A stretch of DNA of 64,000 bases. Source: Plantago ovata (taxonomy: Eukaryota > Streptophyta > Magnoliopsida > Lamiales > Plantaginaceae). Location: contig CM051455.1 in assembly GCA_028274465.1 (NCBI GenBank), forward strand, positions 67,167,677 through 67,231,676. The letters run 5' to 3'. Positions 45,899 to 56,303 of this stretch are shown here, piece after piece. Position 1 is the first letter of the stretch; each line of letters starts with the position of its first letter. The translations under genes were made by a program, and so were the position numbers. The notes below the pieces were generated by a model. It was given only the letters and a program-made list of their open reading frames with translations, ran no database searches and was not told the DNA's origin.

Positions 45899-47144
45899 TG
45901 ATGAACGCGAGTTTGTCAGTCCCGGTTCAGTCAAATAAATTTGTTATTTAGCCAAAGGCAATCCACAACTACAACGAAAACCGTAGTGTAGTAGTAGAAT
46001 GACTCGAGTGTCGTTCTCTCAGGACTATAACTAGCTTTATCTGTTTAACAAGAAAATATAAAACAACAGATAAAACTCAATAGGGGTTTTCAAGCAGATA
46101 ATGGAGGTTGGTGATAGTATGGTCCTTCTTAACATAATGGGTCGATAATCATGCATAAATTCCTCGGTCTTGCATAGAGATCTTTGAATGAATCTTGGGT
46201 CCTGTTGCAAGTATTAAACACTACGAAGATAATATGGGTCTGACCTGTCAACAACTAACGTCCTATTGTGTTCCGTAATCATTCAACACTACGAAGATAA
46301 TTTGGTCTGATTGGTCGACAAGTGTCCAAGTGTGCATAATGATCAATACAACATACGAGAATTTTGGTTTCCACTCATCAACGAAATAAAGCAATGACAC
46401 GGAGTATAATGCGCGATATAGCCATTAGCATGATTATCTTCCCTCGCTAAGAATTCACATACTACCACCAACGATAAATTTAGCTACTCATGATGTGCAT
46501 GCAATCAATAGCAATCATAGAAGAAAACATATTGAAAGAATATAAAATAAGTAGATAAAAGTTGTAAGATACAAAGTTACCGAAGGTTGTCAATCTTCGG
46601 ATGATTGCGATCCTACGCGCTCCAATCTGCTATGAAAAAGTATCCCCTAAGCTATGGAACTCCCAGGACAGGCCCCGGGTAGTTCCTACCTAAAACTATA
46701 GAGAGAGGTGAGAAAGTAGGCTTGGAAAGATATGAATTTCGGAGAGAAAACTCGCAACTATATATAGGCCCGAAAATACTCTGGGGCGGTTCGCCCCCCA
46801 GTTTTTCGCGGAATTTCCGCATTTTTTCGACGCGGATTTGGATTTCTTCACCTTTTCGGACTCGGTTTCAGACTTCTAATGGCCTTCTAACCTCCAGATT
46901 CGACCCCTAGACTCCAATTCCTATCCGGAAACCTTCAGATACTCCAAATAGGCTTCTGGAACACCAATTCCTTGTAGACTTCAATATAATTGCCCGTAAA
47001 TCTCCGATTTTCAACCAAAACCTGTAAAATAAATTCTAAAGGGAAACGTGACATTATTCTACTAAAATATAGCTAAATTTACATAGAGGATAGCTAAATT
47101 AGGTGAAAAAGACTCGAATGAAAGTGTAAAATATACATTCATCA
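45899..47144 (-). repeat. 3' LTR of Ath-C
   Basis: The repeat is 1246 bp, TGATGAACGCG to ACATTCATCA on the plus strand. It has a single GC palindrome (GGGGCGGTTCGCCCC, 46783-46797) and a TATA box near 46758-46767. Confidence 0.95.
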
Positions 47145-47633
47145 AATTCCCCAAACCAAACCGTTGCTTGTCCTCAAGCAACGAAGCTAGACTCTAATAC
47201 AAAAAAACATGCAAGACTCAAAAATGGAGTTTCATGCCAAATAAAATGAACTAAATTACTGAATCTACCAAATAACATATGAACAAAAACCATATAAATC
47301 AAAGCATGAATATAGGTTGAAGAATACCTCGATTGACTTATACACATCCACATAAGCGCTTATGTCAAGACAAGATAGTCACTTGTAACATTCTCTACCT
47401 TGACCTAGTCAGTGACGACGTAATGATGCATGCTAAGATACAAATGGTTGCCCCGTGCCTATGAAACTGAGGACTTACTGCTGTTCCACCATGTTAAGAC
47501 TTTCCCTCAAAAGAGGTCGAACCAGTACTGGCTCTCATCAAACGAAGGAGGGTTCCCTATAAAAGATAACACTCCCCTATTCTACCCATCTCTCAAGTAA
47601 AGTCTTAAGTTATTCACCACTTCCTGAATGGCA

Positions 47634-49879
47634 CTTTATTGAAGATACTTAGATGCTATAAGGATTGGTCTGGACAAAGCTACAACCCTGCCAAATCTCG
47701 GGTTTACTTTAGTTCTTGTATTACGCCAGCTCGCACTCGCCGTTTGGGTCGCATTCTTGGCATTGGAACAGGTTCCTTACCTTTCTCGTACCTTGGTGTT
47801 CCGCTTTTTGTGGGTGTTCCAAGAAGGCGCCATTTACAGGGTATTGCGGATGGGATTATAGCCAAATTTGCTAGATGGAAAGGTTCTTCTTTGTCTATGG
47901 CAGGCCGTATATGTCTTGTGCACTCTGTTATTCAAGGTGCGTTTGTTCATTCAATGATGGTTTATAGATGGCCAAAGTATCTTCTTCGCTTTGTAGAAAG
48001 TAGAATGCGGAACTTTGTCTTCACGGGTGATATTCTCAAGATTGGCACCATTCGGGTCTCTTGGAAGCGTTGTTGTGCGCCTAAGGGTGAAGGGGGTTTG
48101 GGTCTTCGCTCAATGGTTGCTGCCAATAATTCATTCCTCTCTCGGTTTACCTGGGATGTTTGGAATCAAAAGGCGCCCTATATGAGTATTTTGCTTGATC
48201 GCTTTTTCTCCCATGGTCAATTACGGAGTTATGTTCGTTCTTCGATTTGGTTTGGTTTTAAGGATAGCTATCCTGCTCTTATCAATGGGTCTCGCTGGTT
48301 GGTTGGGAGCAACTCACAGATTCGCTTTTGGCTTGATAATTGGCTGGGTTACTGCATTGCGGATAGAATTGAGATCCCTACTCATCTTAGGCATCATTTT
48401 GATTTCGCCATCTCTGACTATGTGACGAATGATAGCTGGGATCTCATTCCAGAATTTGTTGCGGCATATCCGGAGGTTGCTTATGATATCTTCAATTACC
48501 AGTTAGCTCCTGCTGGGGAGGACACAAGAATCTGGACTTCTTCTAGAGATGGCACTACTTCTAGTGCAATTTTCTATCAACATCTACGCCCATCCTTCCC
48601 TACGGTTAATTGGGGAGACTGGATTTGGTCCTCTTACATTCCTCCTCGACGTTCTATCACTACTTGGAAAGCTATCCACAACAAGCTCCCTACCCTTGAT
48701 AATCTTCGCACTATTGGGTTTATGGGACCTTCGATTTGTATTTTCTGCAGGTCTAATGAAGAGGATATGGACCACATGTTGGTGAGATGTACATTTACCC
48801 ATACTATTTGGTTGCGTATATTTGATATTTTTCATTTGACTATGCCAGATTTTAATGGGTTCCACAAGTTGGTGTTATTTGCGATGGCCAGACGATTCAG
48901 TACACAGGTTTCTGCTCTATGGAGACTAGTGTTTGTTACCTTGGTGTGGATTTTATGGTCTACTCGCAACCGCTGGATTTTTGAGAACAAGCAGTTCTCT
49001 ATTTCCTCCGTTCTCCGTAGGCTATTGCGCACGGTTCATGAGCAAGGCGACCTTCTAAAAGGTACGATGTATAATTCTGTGGATGATCTTATGACTTTGC
49101 ATACTTTTGGCATTACAGGTTGCTCTAGACCTCCTCCCGTGATTAAAGAGGTTCACTGGATTCCGCCTTCAAGTGGATGGATTAAATGCAACACCGATGG
49201 TAGTGCTAAAGGTGCTCCGGGCGATGCTATTGCAGCTGGGGTTTTTAGGGATGCCTTCGGTGTGGTGAAGGGTTGTTTTGTGCAACATTTGGGTCGTCTT
49301 TTTGCTTTTGAAGCCGAGTTGGCAGCCGTGATGTATGCCATTGAGATTGCGGTTTTACACGGCTGGAATAAGCTTTGACTTGAGACGGATTCAGCCGATG
49401 TCGAAGGCCTTTTGCTCACTCGCTCCAACAATGTTCCCTGGCAGTTTCGAAATCGTTGGTTGCGGGTTCTCGCGCTGTTGGGACTTTTTGATTTCAAGAT
49501 CACGCATATCTATAGGGAAGGCAATGCAGTAGCAGATACTCTTTCTAATCACCATACCGATGGTTATTGGCCTCATCAAATTGATTGTATTGTGGATCAG
49601 GTGCTCAGAGATGTTTCGGGGCAGCCTTATTTTCGTTTCATGCAGCACTAACACTCAGGCACTCTTTCCCATCTGTAGGTTTTTCCCACTGGGTTTTTCT
49701 ATGGATGGGTTTTAACGAGGCCCGTGGTTGCAACCAGGAATTTCTTTTCCTGGGTTAGTTTTCTGTGTACATTAGATTTGTCTTTGTATTCTTGTTTGCA
49801 TCTACGTCCGCATGTGGGCTGTAGATTGGTCTCTGACATTCTGTTATTTTTAATACAAGCGCGGTTTATTTAAAAAAAA
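47634..49879 (+). mobile_element. 5'-truncated LINE inserted in Ath-C
   Basis: The 17-bp duplication CCACTTCCTGAATGGCA flanks the insert (47617-47633 and 49880-49896) and an A8 tail ends it (49872-49879). This is the signature of target-primed reverse transcription. The insert begins inside the RT thumb region. The 3' UTR (49652-49871) has no other gene. Confidence 0.96.
47639..49651 (+). pseudogene. LINE ORF2 C-terminal part: zinc-binding and RNase H domains
   Basis: The frame opens at the truncation. LGVPLFVGVPRR, MAGRICLVHSVIQG and ESRMRNFVFTGD are the usual post-RT motifs of plant LINEs. A zinc-binding RT domain follows (WSSYIPPRRSITTWKAIHNK, then CIFCRSNEEDMDHMLVRC). The RNase H domain has Asp in KCNTDGSAKG, Glu in FEAELAAVMYAIE, Asp in LETDS and Asp in GNAVADTLSNHH. 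One stop, TGA 49376-49378, replaces the usual Trp before LETDS; the frame is otherwise open to TAA at 49649-49651. RT catalytic residues are missing through truncation. Confidence 0.93.
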
Positions 49880-49896
49880 CCACTTCCTGAATGGCA

Positions 49897-50757
49897 GGAC
49901 GAGGGTGGTCTAGAACAGATGACACTTAAGACAAAAAGATAAAAAAATAGAAAAACACGATTACGAACAATACGAAAAAATGGAAAAATTTTGCTAAACT
50001 GCTATTTGGCTTTTTTTGGACCCTTCTTTGCTTTTTTGGGATCTTCTTTTTTTCTTTTCTTTTTTCTTTCCAGATTCTTTTTTCTTTTTCTCCTTTTTTT
50101 CTGGAATTTTTCTTCTCTCTTTTTTTCGATTTTTTCTAGCCAGCAGTAGCATAACAAAAAGGAGAAACAAAATGACTCACACGACTTTTTCGAATAGGTT
50201 GGAGTACAAAATTCACGGAAAAGGGAAAATAAACTCACGATACGAAAATGAAAAACAGAAACAAGTCTATGATGGTGTAACCCCCTCCCCAAACCTATTC
50301 GGAAGAATAGGTTATAAACAAAGGATCACACAACCTCACACTACCTCCTTCCTAGGCATTTAGCAATCTCAAAGCATGGTGAAGACTTGTTGCCTCTTAG
50401 GTACATAATTACTCGGGAAAACAACTATAAGACCCTAACATGCATCATCCTATTATAAAGGCCTTCGTGAACCGCAGTAGAGAAAACACCACTAAGTGAT
50501 GTCGAGACTACCATGCTTAACTAAGTGCAATACATAAATGTGACAGGCCAAGCGAGAAAAACCTCAAACAAATTCATAGAAATGAAGCATATGATTAACG
50601 GCATAGTTAGTTGATCTACCCAATAAAAAAGTTTTAAAAAATTCGGCAATAAACTCCATATAAAACATGCAAGACTATCCTAGGATGTATGTAGTGAAAT
50701 GCAACCTAAAAAATCGAAGAAAGCAGTAAACGTGCAAGTGCAAATGCAGACAAATAA
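49897..50757 (-). other. Ath-C 3' noncoding region with purine tract
   Basis: The sequence is shared with Ath-A and Ath-B. The plus-strand pyrimidine tract at 50010-50140 is the sense purine tract. Lys-rich frames across it are compositional. No gene is supported. Confidence 0.75.
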
Positions 50758-50962
50758 AACATGCGAGGTACTATCCTACCAATGCCAAGCTCCAAACTAA
50801 CAACATCAGATCACTTAAATCCCATCCCCCTCATGAAATTAACGCTAGTCCCTAGAAGTAAGTAAATGAGATAATAAGATGTGATACTAGATGTTACCCC
50901 ATGGTTTGACCTCGGTCGGCTGAGTATGCTGCTTGTGATTTATTGGGCCTCCTCTGTGAGCT

Positions 50963-51172
50963 TTATGGTGAGTCATCAGGTCTTCTGGTAGACGTGGTAG
51001 TTTCAATTATGGGCCAGATTGGAACAACTCCTCCATTAGTATCATCATTGCCCGTATGGCCTTCATTGTCACTACTGTCACCATCATAATCGCCAGTAGA
51101 GTTGTATTGCCGAGTAGAATCCTTAAGATTAGCCGCCGCTGTTATGGAATTCTCCATCCTGTAGCCCTTCAA
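50963..51172 (-). CDS. Small Asp/Thr/Gly-rich frame in the Ath-C cargo
   Basis: It encodes 69 residues, rich in Asp, Gly, Asn and Thr (DYDGDSSDNEGHTGNDDTNG). A pyrimidine-rich CAG lies upstream in sense near 51185, so it could be a further exon of the cargo unit, but it is not in the same frame as 51372-51791. No known family. It may be chance. Confidence 0.25.
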   Translation of the reverse strand: MKGYRMENSITAAANLKDSTRQYNSTGDYDGDSSDNEGHTGNDDTNGGVVPIWPIIETTTSTRRPDDSP

Positions 51173-51371
51173 TAGGATGTGAACTGTTGAAGGGGAAATG
51201 GCAGTGGTATCAGGACCTCCCCCTCAAACGTTTTACACCATGAGAAGGTTACAGTAAGCTGCTCGGATGCTCAGAAGTCTTCTACCATCTTTTCCGATTT
51301 CGACTTTCATTCTCTACTGTTGACGTCCCCAATGTCTATATGATGCTCCCAATATCAATGTTATGCTCTCT

Positions 51372-51791
51372 TTAGAGGCAGGCAAGGGGCGCCCCAACGA
51401 AGGAGTGTGTACCCATGTCATTATGTTTTTGAACCAAGCTAGCGCTTTGGGACCTTCTAGCAACTGCGAACTCAAGATCAAATCCGTCGCTGCGAGAATG
51501 TCCCGGTGCCTTCCAGTTCACTCGAACTCTGCAGTCCTCGTGATGGAGTGATGATGTAATAACGGTTTCTGTCCCTTCGGTGGTGCATGAATAGGCATAG
51601 GAGTCCTTACTCCAGGTGTACTCTAGCTCCTCCTCTCGGATAATCCACGACGTTGTTGCAAAACCCCTTGGCTCGAACGCACATCTAGCGAGATCACCTT
51701 CCTTGACATGGTTCTTCACAGCAATCATACGGGAATGCTCCCTTCCCTTGGTATGGTACCTACAAACAGCTATTAGCACCTCGTATGACAC
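51372..51791 (-). CDS. Hypothetical protein in the Ath-C cargo
   Basis: The 139-codon frame includes YHTKGREHSRMIAVKNHVKE, EPRGFATTSWIIREEELEY and CRVRVNWKAPGHSRSDGFDL. If the intron ending at 51760 is real, translation would start at the inner Met (MIAVKNHVKEG) rather than at 51791. Balanced composition and an open frame make it more gene-like than most frames here. No domain is recognised, so no function is proposed. Confidence 0.4.
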   Translation of the reverse strand: MSYEVLIAVCRYHTKGREHSRMIAVKNHVKEGDLARCAFEPRGFATTSWIIREEELEYTWSKDSYAYSCTTEGTETVITSSLHHEDCRVRVNWKAPGHSRSDGFDLEFAVARRSQSASLVQKHNDMGTHSFVGAPLACL

Positions 51792-52458
51792 AAAACAGAC
51801 TTAAATATATGCTAATGTAAAAGCGAAAAATACGAGTGACAAAATCAACAATCAGGCTCCCCAGACCGTAATGTCTAGCCTAGCTACTTCATCATGCAAA
51901 ATACCAAAGTAACACATCATGCTCTTACTAGACAACCAATATCCTTGATAACAAGTCTCAATTCATACCATAGCAGCGCAAAAACATAAATCCTCATACT
52001 CAACAATTAAGCATTCTAATGTCAAATCCACCGTCATTGCATCAACAAACACAATCATATGCAAGAAATCAAAGATAAAGTCATATTGCAGAATAAGATA
52101 TCATCTAGCAGCAAAGTACTCAAATCAACAATCCAAGCAAAATTGAGCATGCAATTGATAGTAAATAACATGTCTAATCATATAAAGAACATACCCATGC
52201 ATCAAATAAGCATAATCGAAGCTCAAATCAAAAAAACCCCAAATTTGAAAAATTAGGGTCCTAAGGATGATACCTCAGATCTGCAAATCTAACGAGTTAG
52301 GATGAAATTTGTTCGGATATGATGAAAGATCATGTAATAGGCTTCGGATTAAGCTAAAGAACACTCAATTTGGTCAAGAAATGAAGAAGTTATGAAGATT
52401 TAGAAGCAAAATCGCACTTTTCGGGTTTTTAGGGAGTATGGTTGAAATCCGCGTTTTT

Positions 52459-52551
52459 TAAATATATGGGCCTGTGGGGCGGTTCGCCCCACCACGGGGC
52501 GGTTCGCCCCCCAAGTGGGGCGGTTCGCCCCGTGCTCCCCAATGCGGGGAG
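52459..52551 (-). promoter_or_regulatory. Internal promoter-like module in Ath-C
   Basis: Three copies of GGGGCGGTTCGCCCC (52477-52532) and a CTCCCC-AATGC-GGGGAG inverted repeat (about 52534-52551) lie upstream in sense of a TATA-like ATATATTTAAA (52456-52466). This repeats the LTR promoter layout inside the element. Function is inferred. Confidence 0.5.
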
Positions 52552-52734
52552 ACGGGTCCTGATGTCTGAAAATGCGGTTTAAATCCCGAAACCAATTTTT
52601 TCAAAAAAACCACTCGAAAAATCTCACTCAAACAAAAGCATATACGACACAGTTATGAACAAATTTGCGTATGAGAAGCAAATAGTTCAAGAATGAATGC
52701 ATGTAGTAAAGCAGTAAAGAAAGCGATAAAGATT

Positions 52735-52756
52735 CCGGGTTGCCTCCCGGATAGCG
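52735..52756 (-). promoter_or_regulatory. Conserved hairpin after gag-pro
   Basis: TCCGGG-TTGCCT-CCCGGA (plus strand) lies about 40 bp after the gag-pro stop in Ath-C. The same hairpin occurs at about 28545-28562 in Ath-A. It could mark an RNA structure; no function is known to me. Confidence 0.5.
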
Positions 52757-52794
52757 TCATTGTTTAAAGTCTTTGACTCGACTCCTGTCTGCGC

Positions 52795-54879
52795 CTATCT
52801 CTTCTTTTTGCGGGTACTAGTCTTCCCCTTCATTGATCTCCTTTCCATGCCACGAACCTGTGAATAAGAAAGAATATAGGCTGCAAGACCACAGTAGTTA
52901 GTAATATCAGGCGGTTCAGGTGGATCAGGTATGGCCTGCTGTACGTGTTGCTTGCCATCCACTTCGATAGTGCAAGTCCTTTGGTAGATGTCCATCACGG
53001 AGCGTAGCTTGGTCAAGAATGTTTGCCCTAAGAGTATGCCATCCCCCGTCCCAGGTGCAGATGCCGGCATAACTACGAAATTGGTGTTTATTGATGCTTT
53101 ACCAATCTTGACCAACACATTTTTCACAACGCCTTCGGGTCTCATGAATGATCCATCCGCCAATCGCACAATAGCCCTTTCCTCAGATAGTTTCCCAAGG
53201 TTACTCTTTTCAAACACATTCAAAGGAATTATATTTGAGTAGGATCCCGTGTCTAGTGTGGCACGGACATCTTCAAGCTCACCAATCCCCACCTTAACAT
53301 CGAAACTTTTAGGGAGTGGTTCGGGATCCTCTTGCTCCTCATCACTTGCGTCAGAACCAAGGTCCTCCTCTTCTTCCTCAGCCTGTAGAAGTTCTTCCTT
53401 CATGCAACACTCGCACCTAACGACCTTCTCAGTGTTGCCTTGTTCCTTACTTGCTCTTCGGTCGATCAACTCTAGCATCTTTTGATGGGCAAGCCTAGTG
53501 CTTTCTTCCAACTTATCAAGCCTTGCCCTAGTCTTCTCAGAATCTTCCTCATACCGTTTGAGAAAACTTTGTGTGTGATCGACCATCTTTTGCAAGTTCT
53601 CCATCAGTAGAGCCGTCTTCGACTTCGGTGGCTCTTTCGGAGCGGGGTTTTCACAGTGATCATTACCGTAGATCAGCCTACTACGGTCTTGGTTAGGTCC
53701 ATAAGTTTGGTTAGCCGGTGCGTATCCTTGATTGTTGCGGTATCCTCTTCTCCAAAATCCACTTCGAGGATTCCTACCGTCTTGTCCGTAGCTAACTTCT
53801 TGAGTACCAAATTCCGTAGCAAAGGCCTCTTCTTCTCCTCCTCGAGCCCAGTTACCATCATCGTATGCCAACTCTGATCTAGACATATGAGCCCCATGCC
53901 CATAGTTCTTGCATATTCGGCATACTTCGTTCGAAACAGTTGTTCCTGTGGCGCTCTTGAGGACTTGCTTCAATTCGTTGGTAAAGCACTCGAATTGATC
54001 CCCATTCCCCCTGTATATAGGGGCTTCTTGAGTCGGCGGAGCTTCCGGTCCACGTCTCGTAACCATTGCTCTTGGGTCCTTGAACTGCGAACCCTTAGCA
54101 AGCCTTTCGAAAACTGCCCAGACGGCTTTTGCGGTTTCCTCCCAAATATTGCCTCGGCATTGGAAATCCACCACTTGTTGGTTCTCGAAGGTTAGTCCAT
54201 TGTAGAAGTGTTGGACTAGGTCGGAGAGTTCAAAACCATGGTGAGGGCACTTGTTCGTGAGATCTTGGAACCTCTCGAACGCGGTGTAGATGGTCTCATC
54301 ATAGTCCTGCTTGAATCCAGTGATCTGCGCCTTAAGCGCGGTAGTCAGAGTGTGTGGGAAGTATTTCTCCATGAAAGCCGAAAAAACCTTTTCCCAAGTG
54401 TCCAGCGAGCCTGTTGGAAGAGAACTTAGCCATGACTTGGCTCTGTCGCCAAGTCCCATTGCAAAAACCTTCATCCTCAACTCATCCGTTGTTATGTCAG
54501 CTCCGGGTCGTGGTAGTTGGTTGACGAAATCATCGATATCGTTCAAGTACCCCATCACATCTTCCCTTGATAAGCCATAGAACCTCGGAAGTTGTTGGAA
54601 TGCGTTGTTCTTGATCTCCAGATCTCGGGTTGCAGGCGAAAGAACAATCGTCGGTCCCCTCATACGATCCTTGGTGGGTTGTACCCATGCCTTCAGTGGT
54701 CTAGCTTCTGCCATTCCGTCGATTTCCTTGAATAGACTAATTAGAGATTCAGAGAAATCGGTTTCCTCTATTTCCTCTAGTGCGCGCCTTCCAAGTAGTC
54801 GCCTTCTTTGGTGGTAGACTCTATCGCTCTCAGCAATTGAATTAGCAAGCGGTGTTCCTGTAGAACGTGTATGCGGCAT
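52795..54879 (-). CDS. Ath-C gag-protease, open over 694 codons
   Basis: It starts MPHTRSTGTPLANS at 54879 and runs to a Lys/Arg-rich end (KGKTSTRKKKR) without a stop. The gag domain spans about residues 150-255 (AFMEKYFPHTLTTALKAQ, LVQHFYNGLTFENQQVVDFQ). The zinc knuckle near 318 reads CRICKNYGHGAHMS: the last Cys is Ser, although Ath-A keeps Cys. A coiled-coil stretch lies near 420-470. The protease motif VRATLDTGSYSN lies near 540, and LGQTFLTKLRSVMDIYQRTC near 625. The element ends coding here without RT. This is the longest undamaged element gene in the window. Confidence 0.93.
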   Translation of the reverse strand: MPHTRSTGTPLANSIAESDRVYHQRRRLLGRRALEEIEETDFSESLISLFKEIDGMAEARPLKAWVQPTKDRMRGPTIVLSPATRDLEIKNNAFQQLPRFYGLSREDVMGYLNDIDDFVNQLPRPGADITTDELRMKVFAMGLGDRAKSWLSSLPTGSLDTWEKVFSAFMEKYFPHTLTTALKAQITGFKQDYDETIYTAFERFQDLTNKCPHHGFELSDLVQHFYNGLTFENQQVVDFQCRGNIWEETAKAVWAVFERLAKGSQFKDPRAMVTRRGPEAPPTQEAPIYRGNGDQFECFTNELKQVLKSATGTTVSNEVCRICKNYGHGAHMSRSELAYDDGNWARGGEEEAFATEFGTQEVSYGQDGRNPRSGFWRRGYRNNQGYAPANQTYGPNQDRSRLIYGNDHCENPAPKEPPKSKTALLMENLQKMVDHTQSFLKRYEEDSEKTRARLDKLEESTRLAHQKMLELIDRRASKEQGNTEKVVRCECCMKEELLQAEEEEEDLGSDASDEEQEDPEPLPKSFDVKVGIGELEDVRATLDTGSYSNIIPLNVFEKSNLGKLSEERAIVRLADGSFMRPEGVVKNVLVKIGKASINTNFVVMPASAPGTGDGILLGQTFLTKLRSVMDIYQRTCTIEVDGKQHVQQAIPDPPEPPDITNYCGLAAYILSYSQVRGMERRSMKGKTSTRKKKR

Positions 54880-55043
54880 ACAGTATCTGTGACAGACTAG
54901 GTAAAGAGATAAGAAACAAACTAGGAAAGCAGAGAGAAATTAAAAAAGGAAAACTAAAACTAAAAGAATTAGGAATCTAAAGCTGTAAATAAAAACAAAT
55001 TAAACAAAAAAAAGGAGTATAATCCCCGGCAACGGCGCCAATT
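54880..55043 (-). promoter_or_regulatory. Ath-C leader and tRNA-Asp primer-binding site
   Basis: The plus strand carries ATCCCCGGCAACGGCGCCA (55022-55040), a perfect tRNA-Asp 3' end, three bases from the LTR. The remaining 140 bp are an A-rich leader up to the gag ATG. Confidence 0.93.
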
Positions 55044-56298
55044 TGATGAACGCGAGTTTTTCAGTCCCGGTTCAGTCAAATAAATTTGTTATTTAGCCAA
55101 AGACAATCCACAACTACAATGAAAACCGTAGTGTAGTAGTAGAATGACTCGAGTGTCGTTCTCTCAGGACTATAACTAGCTTTATCTGTTTAACAAGAAA
55201 ATATAAAACAGCTGATAAAAAGCAATAGGGGTTTTCAAGCAGATAATGGAGGTTGGTGATAGTATGGTCCTTCTTAACATAATGGGTCGATAATCATGCA
55301 TAAATTCCTCGGTCTTGCATAGAGATCTTTGAATGAATCTTGGGTCCTGTTGCAAGTATTAAACACTACGAAGATAATATGGGTCTGACATGTCAACAAC
55401 TAACGTCCTATTGTGTTCCGTAATCATTCAACACTACGAAGATAATTTGGTCTGATTGGTCGACAAGTGTCCAAGTGTGCATAATGATCAATACAACATA
55501 CGAGAATTTTGGTTTCCACTCATCAACGAAATAAAGCAATGACATGGAGTATAATGCGCGATATAGCCATTAGCATGATTATCTTCCCTCGCTAAGAATT
55601 CGCATACTACCACCAACGATAAATTTAGCTACTCATAATGTGCATGCAATCAATAGCAATCATAGAAGAAAACATATTGAAAGAATATAAAATAAGTAGA
55701 TAAAAGTTGTAAGATACAAAGTTACCGAAGGTTGTCAATCTTCGGATGATTGCGATCCTACGCGCTCCAATCTGCTATGAAAAGGTATCCCCTAAGCTAT
55801 GGAACTCCCAGGACAGGCCCCGGGTAGTTCCTACCTAAAACTATAGAGAGAGGTGAGAAAGTAGGCTTGGAAAGATATGAATTTCGGAGAGAAAACTCGC
55901 AACTATATATAGGCCCGAAAATACTCTGGGGCGGTTCGCCCCCCAGTTTTTCGCGGAATTTCCGTGTTTTTCGACGCGGATTTGGATTTCTTCACCTTTT
56001 CGGACTCGGTTTCAGACTTCTAATGGCCTTCTAACCTCCAAATTCGACCCCTAGACTCCAATTCCTTTCCGGAAACCTTCAGATACTCCAAATAGGCTTC
56101 TGGAACACCAATTCCTTGTAGACTTCAATATAATTGCCCGTAAATCTCTGATTTTCAACCAAAACCTGTAAAATAAATTCTAAAGGGAAACGTGACACTA
56201 TTCTACTAAAATGTACTAAAATATAGCTATATTAACATAGAGGATAGCTAAATTAGGTGAAAAAGACTCGAATGAAAGTGTAAAATACACATTCATCA
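55044..56298 (-). repeat. 5' LTR of Ath-C
   Basis: The repeat is 1255 bp, closely matching 45899-47144. It has one GC palindrome (55928-55942) and a TATA box near 55903-55912. The CATAC duplication follows at 56299-56303. Confidence 0.95.
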
Positions 56299-56303
56299 CA
56301 TAC

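Larger units (their letters stand above)
50758..52640 (-). other. Unexplained cargo segment of Ath-C
   Basis: This 1.9-kb part has no counterpart in Ath-A or Ath-B. In sense it starts with GC palindromes and a TATA-like box, then an AT-rich stretch that fits an intron (52273 down to 51760, GTATCATCC...TTTGTAG), then a 139-codon frame (51372-51791). It could be a captured host transcript or an element-specific gene. No family is recognised. Confidence 0.55.
45899..56298 (-). mobile_element. Ath-C: gag-pro-only Athila-like element with extra cargo
   Basis: LTRs lie at 45899-47144 and 55044-56298 with exact CATAC duplications. A perfect tRNA-Asp primer-binding site and a long open gag-protease gene follow the 5' LTR on the minus strand. 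No RT, RNase H or integrase is present. Between gag-pro and the 3' end lie 1.9 kb absent from Ath-A (50758-52640), and a LINE is inserted near the 3' LTR. Confidence 0.94.
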
